NCBI GenBank assembly: GCA_039666455.1
Contig: JAVSLW010000027.1
Span: forward strand, 1-64,000
DNA length: 64,000 nucleotides
Source of the DNA: Methanobacterium sp.
Lineage (GTDB): Archaea > Methanobacteriota > Methanobacteria > Methanobacteriales > Methanobacteriaceae
Reading direction: 5' to 3'
Position 1 is the stretch's first letter. Every line of letters starts with the position of its first letter. Made by a program: the position numbers and the translations under genes. Shown here piece by piece: positions 8,234 through 16,567 of the stretch. The notes beneath the pieces were generated by a model. The model was given only the letters and a program-made list of their open reading frames with translations. It was not told where the DNA came from and did not search any database.

Positions 8234-9196
8234 TTAATTCAGTTTTTTCATTATTTTCCTGGTTTCATTTTTAACCACTTCTGCAGCTTTCAGGAAACCT
8301 TTTCTTTCTTCTTCACTCATTTTAATCTGCAATATTCCTTTAATTCCATCTATCCCAAGCTTAACAGGTACTCCAAGGCAGACATCTTTAATATTTTCGA
8401 TTTCTCCATCTAAATAGGCACTTACAGTTAGAATTTTATTTTCATCATTTAATATGGTAGTAACGATATTGAGAATTGCAAAAGCAGGCCCATATTCAGT
8501 TGCTCCTTTTTTACCAATTATATTGCTGCCTGCATTTTTCACATTTTCTATAGTTTTTTTAATATCAAATGGTTTGTAAGAGGTAAAATAATCCCATGCA
8601 GAATAATATTCAATAGGAATACCTCCAATGGATGTTGAACTTATTAACGGGACCATATGTGGTCCGTGCTGGCCTATTATTCTTGTATGAATCTCGCTTA
8701 CATGCACGTGGAAGTGTTTTGCCATATAATTTTTAAATCTGAGAGAATCAAGGTGATTTCCAAGTCCAAAAACCCTGTTTTTCTTAAATCCAGAAGTTTT
8801 TAAGGCTACGCATGTCATTACATCAACAGGATTGGTTACTACAAGTATTATGGAATCTGGAGCAAATTCTGCAATTTTCTTAGAATATTCTGCCACTATC
8901 TGTGCATTCCAGGTTCCAAGGTCTTCTCTTTCCATCCCGGGCTTCCTTGAAGTTCCCGCAGTTAAAACAACCACATTAGATTCTCTGATTTCTTCAAGTT
9001 TCGAAGAAGTTTTTATGGAAACATAAATTCCCTTTGCAGCAAGTGCATCATATATATCCAGTGATTCACCATGTATTTTACATAAGCTTTCTTCCCGGGC
9101 AATAAGCACTAATTCATTTACAGAGTTCTCTTCAGCCAGACAGAATGCTGCTGCTCTCCCTACCCTTCCTGTTGCACCGATTATACTGACTTTCAA
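8234..9196 (-). CDS. mdh: Malate dehydrogenase (lactate/malate dehydrogenase family)
   Basis: 320 residues. Rossmann motif GATGRVG at 8-14, VVLTAGTSRKPGMEREDL with the substrate-binding Arg, VTNPVDVMT, and the catalytic His in GQHGPHMVP are all present. It interconverts oxaloacetate and malate in the partial reductive citric-acid pathway of methanogens. The fumarate hydratase subunit found at 14842-15405 acts in the next step of the same pathway. It ends 26 bases from the convergent small surface protein gene. The coenzyme (NADP or NAD) cannot be decided by eye. Confidence 0.88.
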   Translation of the reverse strand: MKVSIIGATGRVGRAAAFCLAEENSVNELVLIAREESLCKIHGESLDIYDALAAKGIYVSIKTSSKLEEIRESNVVVLTAGTSRKPGMEREDLGTWNAQIVAEYSKKIAEFAPDSIILVVTNPVDVMTCVALKTSGFKKNRVFGLGNHLDSLRFKNYMAKHFHVHVSEIHTRIIGQHGPHMVPLISSTSIGGIPIEYYSAWDYFTSYKPFDIKKTIENVKNAGSNIIGKKGATEYGPAFAILNIVTTILNDENKILTVSAYLDGEIENIKDVCLGVPVKLGIDGIKGILQIKMSEEERKGFLKAAEVVKNETRKIMKKLN

Positions 9197-9342
9197 ATAT
9201 TACACTTCCTGAAAGTTATAAAATTTTAATTAAATAGAAATGTATCTGTCACTTTAATTATTAAAATTAGTTATTATTTTTAAAAAAATTAAAATAAGGA
9301 GGTATTTTTCTAAACAGCCTCTTTAATGAAATAATATCCTTT

Positions 9343-9903
9343 CTAGTGAACCTTTTTCAATGACACTGCTGCCACTTTTTTAACGAAACTGCTTTTATCT
9401 TCAAGTGCCCTGTTTAAGGGCTCAACAGCTCGTTTGTCGCCTAATTCTCCCAGAGAATATGCTGCCCCACTTCTTACAAAACCACTTTCATCATCCAGTA
9501 AGCTAACAAGTGGCTCAAAAGCATCTTTATTTTTAATTTTACCCAGTGCCCATGCTGCACCTCCCCTAACTCTCCAATTATCATCATTTAATGATGATAT
9601 AAGTGGTTTTACTGCAGGGTTTCCAATCTGTGCAAGTGCACCAGACGCCGCCCTCCTCACCAATTTATTCCTATCGTTCATAGCATTTATAAGTGGACTA
9701 ACAGCTCTTTCATCCCCAATAACTCCAAGTGTAAGCGCAGCTCCTCGCCTAACCATTTTGTTGGGGTCTTTTAGAGCATCAATAAGATTTTCAACTGCTG
9801 GTTCACCTATTTCTTCAAGGAGTCCCATGTTTTGATGCTGTACAAGTCCATCATCATCCTTCAAATTCTGGATCAGTCTTTTAATGTTTTCTTCTCTTTC
9901 CAT
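9343..9903 (-). CDS. HEAT-repeat protein (PBS-lyase HEAT-like)
   Basis: 186 residues made almost wholly of about five to six 31-residue alpha-helical repeats with the pattern A-V-x-P-L-I-x-A-L-x-D-x-x-x-x-V-R-x-x-A-A-x-A-L-G-x-I-G. Such repeats form a curved solenoid used for protein binding. No catalytic residues or membrane segments. Its partner is unknown; it lies between mdh and an AksF-type dehydrogenase and appears to be transcribed alone. Confidence 0.85.
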   Translation of the reverse strand: MEREENIKRLIQNLKDDDGLVQHQNMGLLEEIGEPAVENLIDALKDPNKMVRRGAALTLGVIGDERAVSPLINAMNDRNKLVRRAASGALAQIGNPAVKPLISSLNDDNWRVRGGAAWALGKIKNKDAFEPLVSLLDDESGFVRSGAAYSLGELGDKRAVEPLNRALEDKSSFVKKVAAVSLKKVH

Positions 9904-10111
9904 TTTTTATAAACCCCTGTCATTTACTTTATTTCCAGTGAATTTCCTTAAAATGATTTATTATATATTTTAATCATGATTTACATTTTTTCTATGTATA
10001 TTTTTGTCTTTAAAGTACATATAATTAATCCTGGAGAAGTTGAAAAAATGGATAGAAACTATTTAACTACGATCTTCGATAATAACTTTTAAATGAATAC
10101 TTGGTGATTAA

Positions 10112-11101
10112 ATGCATAATATAACAGTAATTCCAGGGGACGGAATTGGAAAAGAGGTCGTGGAAGCATCAATACTGGTTTTAGATGCTCTGGACATAGA
10201 TTTTAATTATAAAATTGCCCCTGCTGGCATGGGGTGTTTTAAAAAAACAGGAACCACAGTTCCTGAAGAAACAGTTAAACTGGCAAAAAAATCAGATGCA
10301 ACACTTTTTGGAGCTGTTACAACTGTTCCTTACAAGAAAAGTGCTATTATAACTCTTAGAAAAGAACTTGATCTTTATGCAAATATAAGGCCTGTCAGGT
10401 CATATCCGGGGGTTAAAAGTCTCTATAATGATCTGAATTTCGTGATTGTGAGGGAAAATACAGAAGGGCTTTACACTGGTATTGAAGAGGAAACAGAGGA
10501 GGGTGCAACAGCTTTAAGCGTTACTACAAGGAAAGCAAGTGAAAGGATCTGCAGGTTTGCATTCGAATATGCAAAAAAAACAGGTAGAAGCAAAGTCACT
10601 GCAGTTCACAAGGCTAATGTGCTTAAAAAAACTGATGGGTTATTCAAAGAAACATTCTACAAAGTGGCTGAGGATTTCAGCGGCATTGAAACTGACGACC
10701 GTTATGTGGACGCTACAGCAATGTTTTTCATCACAAATCCGTACATGTTTGATGTAATAGTAACCACAAATCTATTTGGAGATATCCTCTCAGATGAAGG
10801 CGCCGGACTTGTTGGAGGCCTTGGATTAGCTCCTTCAGCTAATATTGGAGATAATAATGCATTATTTGAGCCTGTTCATGGATCAGGCCCGGATATAGCA
10901 GGAAAAGGTATTGCTAATCCCTCAGCTATGATACTATCTTCTATAATGATGTTAAATTACTTAAAAGAGCATGAAGCTGCACGTGTCAGTGAAAATGCAT
11001 TGAAAAATGTATTAATTGAGGGCAAAGTCCTCACACCAGATTTTGGTGGAAACGCATCTACAATGGAAATGGCTCACGAAATACGTTCAAAAATAATATA
11101 A
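10112..11101 (+). CDS. aksF: Isocitrate/isopropylmalate dehydrogenase family; probable homoisocitrate dehydrogenase AksF
   Basis: 329 residues with the full family signature: IPGDGIGKEV at the N terminus, RENTEGLYTG (substrate Arg and Ser/Thr region), the Lys-containing AVHKANVLKKTDG, NLFGDILSDE with metal-binding Asp, and the nucleotide-binding EPVHGSGPDIAGKG. Members oxidise 3-isopropylmalate (LeuB) or homoisocitrate and its longer homologues (AksF, for the 7-mercaptoheptanoyl part of coenzyme B). AksF is preferred because of its stand-alone setting away from leuCD, but this is not decisive. GGTGATTAA immediately precedes the ATG. It is monocistronic as far as visible. Confidence 0.7.
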   Translation: MHNITVIPGDGIGKEVVEASILVLDALDIDFNYKIAPAGMGCFKKTGTTVPEETVKLAKKSDATLFGAVTTVPYKKSAIITLRKELDLYANIRPVRSYPGVKSLYNDLNFVIVRENTEGLYTGIEEETEEGATALSVTTRKASERICRFAFEYAKKTGRSKVTAVHKANVLKKTDGLFKETFYKVAEDFSGIETDDRYVDATAMFFITNPYMFDVIVTTNLFGDILSDEGAGLVGGLGLAPSANIGDNNALFEPVHGSGPDIAGKGIANPSAMILSSIMMLNYLKEHEAARVSENALKNVLIEGKVLTPDFGGNASTMEMAHEIRSKII

Positions 11102-11250
11102 ACAGATATTTTTAGTTATTTAATTTGATACCAGGCTTATCCGGGTAAAATCCGTAAAGTAATACTGGAAATCATCTTTGAAATTTTAGAAAAATTTAAG
11201 AACAAGGTAACAGTAAGTTTTATATTAACACAGGAACATAATTCCCATAA

Positions 11251-11329
11251 ATTAAGGGCGGTATACTATATCATCTTTTTAGGGTCATTGAAACTGTTCA
11301 TCCATGAGAATCTAAAAGACGCCCTTAAT
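11251..11329 (+). promoter_or_regulatory. Long-range inverted repeat in the leader of FBP aldolase/phosphatase paralogue 1
   Basis: Perfect 10-base arms ATTAAGGGCG (11251-11260) and CGCCCTTAAT (11320-11329) enclose 59 bases, ending 47 bases before the proposed start codon at 11377. A TATA-like TATACTATAT lies just inside the left arm. The fold could be a structured 5' leader, a small RNA, or two operator half-sites. The second paralogue lacks it, so it may be the basis of differential control. The rest of the gap 11102-11250 shows nothing clear. Confidence 0.4.
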
Positions 11330-11376
11330 CAGTTTATATAATGCTTAAGAACTTTTTATTAATAGGAGGTGTTTTT

Positions 11377-12474
11377 ATTAAAACCACAATTAGTGTAATT
11401 AAAGCAGATGTTGGAAGTATTGCCGGGCATGGATTGGCTCATCCAGCCTTACTTGCAAAATGTGAAGAACTCCTTGCTAGGGCAAAGGAAGAAGAACTCC
11501 TTATAGATTATTATGTAACCAACTGTGGGGACGACACAGAACTCATAATGACTCATAGACAGGGCGAAGAAAACGAAGAAATACACAAATTAGCGTTTAC
11601 AGCATTTACAGAAGCAACAGCAGTTGCAAAAGAGTTAAAATTATATGGTGCAGGTCAGGACCTTCTCTCTGACACATTCTCAGGAAACATTAAAGGAATG
11701 GGTCCAGGGGTTGCAGAAATGGAATTTAAAGAAAGGCCAAGCGACCCTGTAATTGTATTCTGCTGTGATAAGACAGAACCTGGTGCATTTAACATGCCCA
11801 TATTTAAAATGTTTGCAGACCCGTTCACCACAGCAGGGCTTGTAATAGACCCATCACTTCATGGCGGATTTGAATTTGAAATATATGATGTTATGGAACA
11901 CAAAAAAGTAACATTGAGCTGTCCTGACGAAATGTACGATTTACTGGCACTTTTAGGTACAATAAGCAGATATGTCATAAAACGTGTAAGAAGAAGAAGC
12001 GACAATGAAATAGCTGCATCTGTAAGCACAGAAAGATTAAACCTCATGGCTGGAAAATATGTTGGAAAAGATGACCCTGTTGCAGTTGTAAGGTCACAAT
12101 CAGGATTTCCGGCAGCTGGAGAAGTTGTGGAACCATTTGCATTCCCTCATTTAGTAGGAGGATGGATGAGAGGTTCACATAACGGCCCATTAATGCCTGT
12201 AGCACAGAAAAATGCATATCCCGTAAGATTTGATGGCCCTCCACGGGTAATGGCACTCGGCTTCCAGATTGCAGAAGGTAAACTTGTGGGACCGGCTGAT
12301 ATGTTTGATGACCCTGCATATGATAGATCAAGGGAACTTGCATCTGAAATAGCAGAATACATGAGAAGACACGGCCCATTTGAACCACACAGGTTACCTG
12401 CAGATGAAATGGAGTATACAACTCTTCCTGGAGTTATGGAAAAATTAGGAGAAAGATTTGAGGATATAGAGTAA
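11377..12474 (+). CDS. Fructose 1,6-bisphosphate aldolase/phosphatase, paralogue 1 (proposed ATT start)
   Basis: Bifunctional gluconeogenic enzyme that condenses triose phosphates to FBP and removes the 1-phosphate. Motifs match paralogue 2: KADVGSIAGH (metal Asp, His), GDDTELIMTH (Asp pair), CCDKTEPGAFN, and KYVGKDDP with the Schiff-base Lys and its Tyr. GGAGGTG (11365-11371) is followed by 5 bases and ATT at 11377. Reading from that ATT gives 365 residues, exactly the length of paralogue 2, beginning (I/M)KTTISVIKAD. The only in-frame standard start is ATG at 11341; it lacks a ribosome site and would add 12 odd residues in front of a conserved N terminus. Confidence 0.85.
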   Translation: MKTTISVIKADVGSIAGHGLAHPALLAKCEELLARAKEEELLIDYYVTNCGDDTELIMTHRQGEENEEIHKLAFTAFTEATAVAKELKLYGAGQDLLSDTFSGNIKGMGPGVAEMEFKERPSDPVIVFCCDKTEPGAFNMPIFKMFADPFTTAGLVIDPSLHGGFEFEIYDVMEHKKVTLSCPDEMYDLLALLGTISRYVIKRVRRRSDNEIAASVSTERLNLMAGKYVGKDDPVAVVRSQSGFPAAGEVVEPFAFPHLVGGWMRGSHNGPLMPVAQKNAYPVRFDGPPRVMALGFQIAEGKLVGPADMFDDPAYDRSRELASEIAEYMRRHGPFEPHRLPADEMEYTTLPGVMEKLGERFEDIE

Positions 12475-12478
12475 TCCT

Positions 12479-12520
12479 CAAAATTCTACTAATTTTGTGG
12501 TTTAGAAACCGTAGGTTTCT
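12479..12520 (+). terminator. Two consecutive hairpins after FBP aldolase/phosphatase paralogue 1
   Basis: CAAAATT/AATTTTG (12479-12497, 5-base loop) and AGAAACC/GGTTTCT (12504-12520, 3-base loop), followed by an A/T-rich run. They probably mark the 3' end of the upstream transcript; the tight loops resemble the palindromes at 2674-2872. The rest of the 363-base gap up to 12837 is AT-rich and I see no gene or clear RNA in it. Confidence 0.4.
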
Positions 12521-12837
12521 TCAACCCCAAAAAAATTTTAATTTCTTTTTTTAAAGTCGTTATTTTCAATGTAAAATAGTTTGAGAATTTTAAACATACA
12601 TTTCATTGCTATCTACTTTTTTTGATTCCCTATTTAAGCTGAGATTCACTGAATATCTTCATTCATTTACAGGCCAGGGTTGTGAACTTAACCAAAATCA
12701 ATGCCATTATACATTTTTCAGAGGCTTGAAAAGTACTCTTGATACTAAAAGCATAATTTTATTATTAATGATGCAATAAGTATTATTATGGTAAGTTATT
12801 TTATCATGAGTGGATATTTACTGGCTGAGGTGTTAAA

Positions 12838-13935
12838 ATGAAAACTACGTTTAGTGTAATTAAAGCGGATATCGGAAGTCTCGCTGGACATGGAAGAGTT
12901 TATCCAGACGTTACAAAACGATGTGAAGAAATAGTTGCAAAAGCAAAGGAAGAAGGACTCCTGATGGACTATCATGTGACATCTGTTGGAGACGATACAC
13001 AACTGATAATGACTCACAAAAAAGGTGTAGATAACGAAGAAATTCACAAGTTAGCATGGGATGCATTTATAGAAGGAACAAAAGTTTCAAGAGAACTTAA
13101 ACTTTATGGTGCAGGGCAGGATCTTCTTACAGATACATTTTCAGGAAATGTAAAAGGGATGGGTCCGGGGGTTGCAGAAATGGAATTTGAAGAAAGACCA
13201 AGCGACCCTGTAGTTGTTTTCTGCTGTGATAAGACAGAACCAGGTGCATTTAACCTGCCTCTATTTAGAATGTTTGCAGATCCATTTTGTACTGCAGGGC
13301 TTGTAATAGACCCTTCCTTACATGAAGGTTATGAATTTGAAATGTACGATGTTATGGAACACAAAGTGATTAAACTGAAATGTCCTGAAGAGATGTATGA
13401 TTTACTGGCATTTTTAGGTGCAACAAGCAGATATGTGATAAAGAGAGTCTGGAGAAGATCAGATAATGAAATAGCTGCTTCATGCAGTACTGAACGTTTA
13501 AGCTTACTTGCTGGAAAATATGTTGGAAAAGATGACCCTGTTGCTGTTGTAAGGGCACAATCAGGATTTCCGGCAGTAGGAGAAGTTTTAGAACCATTTT
13601 CATTCCCTCACTTAGTTGGAGGGTGGATGAGAGGTTCTCATAATGGTCCTTTAATGCCCTGTGCACAAAAAGATGCTCATCCTACAAGATTTGACGGACC
13701 TCCAAGAGCTATAGCACTTGGATTCCAGTTAGCAAATGGTAAACTTTTAGGACCTGCAGATTTATTTGATGATCCTGCATTTGACAGGACAAGGGATTTT
13801 GCAAATGAGATAACTGATTATATGAGAAGACACGGCCCTTTCGAGCCACAAAGATTGCCTGCAGATGAAATGGAGTACACCACACTTCCCGGAGTTATGG
13901 AAAAACTTAAAGACAGATTTGAGGATATAGAGTAA
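12838..13935 (+). CDS. Fructose 1,6-bisphosphate aldolase/phosphatase, paralogue 2
   Basis: 365 residues, normal for this archaeal FBPase class V enzyme. Asp11 and His18 lie in KADIGSLAGH, Asp52-Asp53 in GDDTQLIMTH, and Tyr228 and Lys231 in KYVGKDDP, the residues used for metal binding, aldol chemistry and Schiff-base formation. GAGGTG precedes the ATG with a 5-base spacer. It follows a paralogue with the same length and near-collinear sequence, so the pair arose by tandem duplication. A 363-base gap with hairpins implies separate promoters. It commits carbon to gluconeogenesis. Confidence 0.92.
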   Translation: MKTTFSVIKADIGSLAGHGRVYPDVTKRCEEIVAKAKEEGLLMDYHVTSVGDDTQLIMTHKKGVDNEEIHKLAWDAFIEGTKVSRELKLYGAGQDLLTDTFSGNVKGMGPGVAEMEFEERPSDPVVVFCCDKTEPGAFNLPLFRMFADPFCTAGLVIDPSLHEGYEFEMYDVMEHKVIKLKCPEEMYDLLAFLGATSRYVIKRVWRRSDNEIAASCSTERLSLLAGKYVGKDDPVAVVRAQSGFPAVGEVLEPFSFPHLVGGWMRGSHNGPLMPCAQKDAHPTRFDGPPRAIALGFQLANGKLLGPADLFDDPAFDRTRDFANEITDYMRRHGPFEPQRLPADEMEYTTLPGVMEKLKDRFEDIE

Positions 13936-14062
13936 ACTTTTATCCAAAAATAGAGAATTTATGTATTTTAAGCTCCAATTATTTACCTGGAGCCTAAAAC
14001 TTTAATTTTTGAAGACGATGAACATATCTAAGAAATGAATCAATTTAATGTAACGCTTATTT

Positions 14063-14845
14063 TTAATCTATAAACAATTTAGATGGATTTTGGATACACA
14101 TTTTATTTATATGCTTCTTTTTAACTCCGTATTTTACCATATAGTCTATAAACATCTTCATTCCTTCTGTAGGCTTTGGATTATGCGCCTGTCCAAAATC
14201 TGTTGCCATTATGCATCTTTTAGGTCCAATTTCTTTTATTGCATCAGCAATTACTTTTGGATCTAAATTATCATGCTTTTCCATGCAGGCAACAAAACAG
14301 TGTTCAAGATAGGCATATTTAGCCATTTCTTTTTGCTCATCGATGCTTGCACCAACGACTCTTGTTAGGGGATGGTTGACAATTATTTTTTTAATATTCA
14401 AACTTTTCGCCATATCCAGCAATAAAAAAATATCATGGGGTTTTAAGTGGCCTGTAGCTAAAACTAAATCATTCTCTGCAGTGACATTAAGAATATTTTC
14501 TGTATTCTCGTAATTTATAGAAATTTTGGGTGCAGAAATTGTTGGAAACCACACTATTTTACCCCCCATCACTGCTGTAACTCTAACTGCTTCTGGATTC
14601 AGTCCGCCAACACCTGAATTTAAACACACCCCTCCAATCACATTAAAATTTGATATTTCTCCTGCAATTTTAGCTCTTCCCGCAGTGGGTTCAACATGAG
14701 ATTTAATAACTATGGCACTCATTCCTTCATTTTTAGCTTCTTTCGCCGCATTAATATCATTTAAGATCCTTGGTTTGATATCGGGGGCTGTATGGATATG
14801 GGTGTCCAAAAAACCATTGAGTTTAATTCCTTTCATAGTTTTCAT
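14063..14845 (-). CDS. DUF6282-type metal-dependent hydrolase (amidohydrolase fold)
   Basis: 260 residues with an N-terminal [15 protein letters not shown] that carries the His-x-His metal motif of TIM-barrel hydrolases, a central [15 protein letters not shown], and a C-terminal [13 protein letters not shown] with the metal-binding Asp. The substrate is unknown. Its ATG overlaps the stop of the fumarate hydratase subunit gene (ATGA overlap), so the two are co-translated. No signal peptide, so it is cytoplasmic. Confidence 0.7.
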   Translation of the reverse strand: MKTMKGIKLNGFLDTHIHTAPDIKPRILNDINAAKEAKNEGMSAIVIKSHVEPTAGRAKIAGEISNFNVIGGVCLNSGVGGLNPEAVRVTAVMGGKIVWFPTISAPKISINYENTENILNVTAENDLVLATGHLKPHDIFLLLDMAKSLNIKKIIVNHPLTRVVGASIDEQKEMAKYAYLEHCFVACMEKHDNLDPKVIADAIKEIGPKRCIMATDFGQAHNPKPTEGMKMFIDYMVKYGVKKKHINKMCIQNPSKLFID

Positions 14846-15405
14846 GGATAATCGGTTATATTTTTCTTAACTTCGTCATAAAGATTGTTACCATGAGAAT
14901 CCATTGCAACAATAAGTGGGCCGAAATCCTTTACTTCAAGCTCCCATATAGCTTCAGGAACCCCTAAATCGATCCAGTTAACATTTTTAATCTTTAAAAT
15001 TGATTTAACGTATAGTACAGCGCATCCTCCAACTGCAGCAAGATATGCTGCATTATTTTCTTTAAGGGCGAGGGCAGTGTTTTCATCCATGCCTCCCTTT
15101 CCAACCACTGCTTTTACACCAAGTTTCAACACATCTGGCTGATATGGATTCATTCTTGTGCTTGTTGTAGGTCCCACCACCACCATCTCATAATTAACAT
15201 CGTTATTTTCCACTTTCGACCTGATAATAGGGCCTGCATGGAATATAACAGATCCATCAAGATTTACAGGAGAACCTTCATCCAGAATTCTCTGGTGCGC
15301 CCTGTCCCGTGCAGTGTAGATGGTGCCTGATATGTATACAATATCACCAGCTTTCAATCTGGTTACATCATCATCTGAAAGAGGGGTTTTAAGTTTTATG
15401 TTCAT
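14842..15405 (-). CDS. Fumarate hydratase class I, beta subunit (FumA C-terminal / TtdB family)
   Basis: 187 residues. [20 protein letters not shown], the FHAGPI loop, [12 protein letters not shown] and KGGMD are typical of the swivelling beta domain of two-subunit iron-sulphur fumarase or tartrate dehydratase. In methanogens it hydrates fumarate to malate; the alpha subunit with the FeS ligands must lie elsewhere, as none is adjacent. Tartrate or another hydroxy-acid substrate is possible in principle. It overlaps the DUF6282 gene by four bases. Confidence 0.85.
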   Translation of the reverse strand: MNIKLKTPLSDDDVTRLKAGDIVYISGTIYTARDRAHQRILDEGSPVNLDGSVIFHAGPIIRSKVENNDVNYEMVVVGPTTSTRMNPYQPDVLKLGVKAVVGKGGMDENTALALKENNAAYLAAVGGCAVLYVKSILKIKNVNWIDLGVPEAIWELEVKDFGPLIVAMDSHGNNLYDEVKKNITDYP

Positions 15406-15477
15406 AAATTCACCTGTCTCATTTATTATTTTATGGTATTAACCAAAATGAGTTTTATTTTTTTATTTTTTCCCAAT

Positions 15478-15506
15478 TGAAATTTCATATTTTCATATCA
15501 TTAACA
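15478..15506. repeat. 29-base direct repeat, copy downstream of the zinc-ribbon gene
   Basis: Matches 16448-16476 with one mismatch (T versus C in TTTTCAYATCA). It lies just past the stop of the gene at 15514-16458, exactly 970 bases from the other copy, which carries that gene's start codon. Confidence 0.7.
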
Positions 15507-15513
15507 TTTATCT

Positions 15514-16458
15514 TTACATTTTCATCATCTTTTTCTGTACTTTCAATTCGCTGATATCTTCATAATATCTCAGTTTACCGCCGCACTGACACTGGTCAAA
15601 GTCTTCTGGGGATTCTCCTTCTTGAAGTTTGTAGTAACCTTTGCAGTCTTCACATACTAAATAACCATTATCCGATTTTTTAGATGATGAGCTGATTTCA
15701 GGTTCATAATTTTTATCAACTGCTTTATATTGTGTGATATCTGTATTTATAAGCTTAAAATACGTTTTATACGCAGTTATCACATCTTCTTTACTTATTT
15801 TATCTCTATCGTGGTTAACAGCACTGCAACCTGCAATAAAAAGCATAAATTCATCTTCAGCTCTTTGAATACCTATCTGATAGGTAAGTCCAAATCTTTC
15901 CTGCCCGATCAAAGATTTAACATAATTTAATTTTTTTAAAAGTTTTTTAGTATCAGAATTTTCCCAACGAAGGTTTTTCAGAGCAATTAAGTATTCTTTA
16001 CCAGTTTTCGGCACATTTAGTATTTCATTGAATTTATCAAGGGCGTGGATTAGTCTATGATCTAATCCACTAAGATATATATTTCTGAGGTCTTCGCATC
16101 CTAATTTTTTCTCCGCATGCGCATAATATGTCAATACAAATAAAGAATAGAGTGCATTGAGGTTATTAAAAGATATTAAACTGGAAAATGGAGGCATATA
16201 GAAGGGAAATTTACCTAACTCTTTGAACCCAAGAGCTATAAGATGGGTTTTTTGATTTCTTTCATTTTCAATTAATCGGGCATCTGATGAAAAGATTTCC
16301 TTATTCTGGATAGATCCATTATACATTTTTTCATAAATCTTTGACACTTTTAGAAGGTTTATTTCATGGAGAATTAATTCTAATCCTTCCATGCTTTCAT
16401 GACTTAACTCCTCAAGAGTCTTTTTTAGATTATACTCTATTGCCCTATGAAATTTCAT
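15514..16458 (-). CDS. Hypothetical protein with C-terminal zinc ribbon
   Basis: 314 residues. Residues 1-260 are mainly alpha-helical with no family I recognise; about residues 210-240 ([20 protein letters not shown] then AYKTYFKLI) look like a helical subdomain ending in a lid-like helix. The last 50 residues hold a zinc ribbon (CEDCKGYY ... [10 protein letters not shown]), a module common at the C terminus of Methanobacterium proteins. No membrane segment. The start ATG lies within a 29-base repeat whose second copy follows the stop codon. Confidence 0.65.
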   Translation of the reverse strand: MKFHRAIEYNLKKTLEELSHESMEGLELILHEINLLKVSKIYEKMYNGSIQNKEIFSSDARLIENERNQKTHLIALGFKELGKFPFYMPPFSSLISFNNLNALYSLFVLTYYAHAEKKLGCEDLRNIYLSGLDHRLIHALDKFNEILNVPKTGKEYLIALKNLRWENSDTKKLLKKLNYVKSLIGQERFGLTYQIGIQRAEDEFMLFIAGCSAVNHDRDKISKEDVITAYKTYFKLINTDITQYKAVDKNYEPEISSSSKKSDNGYLVCEDCKGYYKLQEGESPEDFDQCQCGGKLRYYEDISELKVQKKMMKM

Positions 16459-16476
16459 ATTTTCACATCATTAACA
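16448..16476. repeat. 29-base direct repeat, copy over the start of the zinc-ribbon gene
   Basis: Contains the first codons (ATG AAA TTT CA) and the immediate upstream leader of the minus-strand gene 15514-16458; twin of 15478-15506 with one mismatch. Confidence 0.7.
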
Positions 16477-16567
16477 AATCAATTTTCTAATTCTGAAATA
16501 TTAAATTCCTATATATTTTAAGCTTTTTTAGCTTATAATTAATCTGCAGAATTTATAAGGAAAATTT

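Noticed and set aside
9434..9835. 133-codon plus-strand frame over the HEAT-repeat gene
   Set aside because: Ser/Pro/Ala-rich reverse reading of repeated codons; no ribosome site; the opposite strand has the real repeat protein.
11341..11376. N-terminal extension MLKNFLLIGGVF of FBP aldolase/phosphatase paralogue 1
   Set aside because: It contains the translated ribosome binding site, lacks its own, and precedes a conserved N terminus that begins at the ATT codon.
12044..12421. 125-codon minus-strand frame inside FBP aldolase/phosphatase paralogue 1
   Set aside because: Low-complexity Gln/Leu-rich translation lying opposite a strongly conserved gene; a shadow frame.
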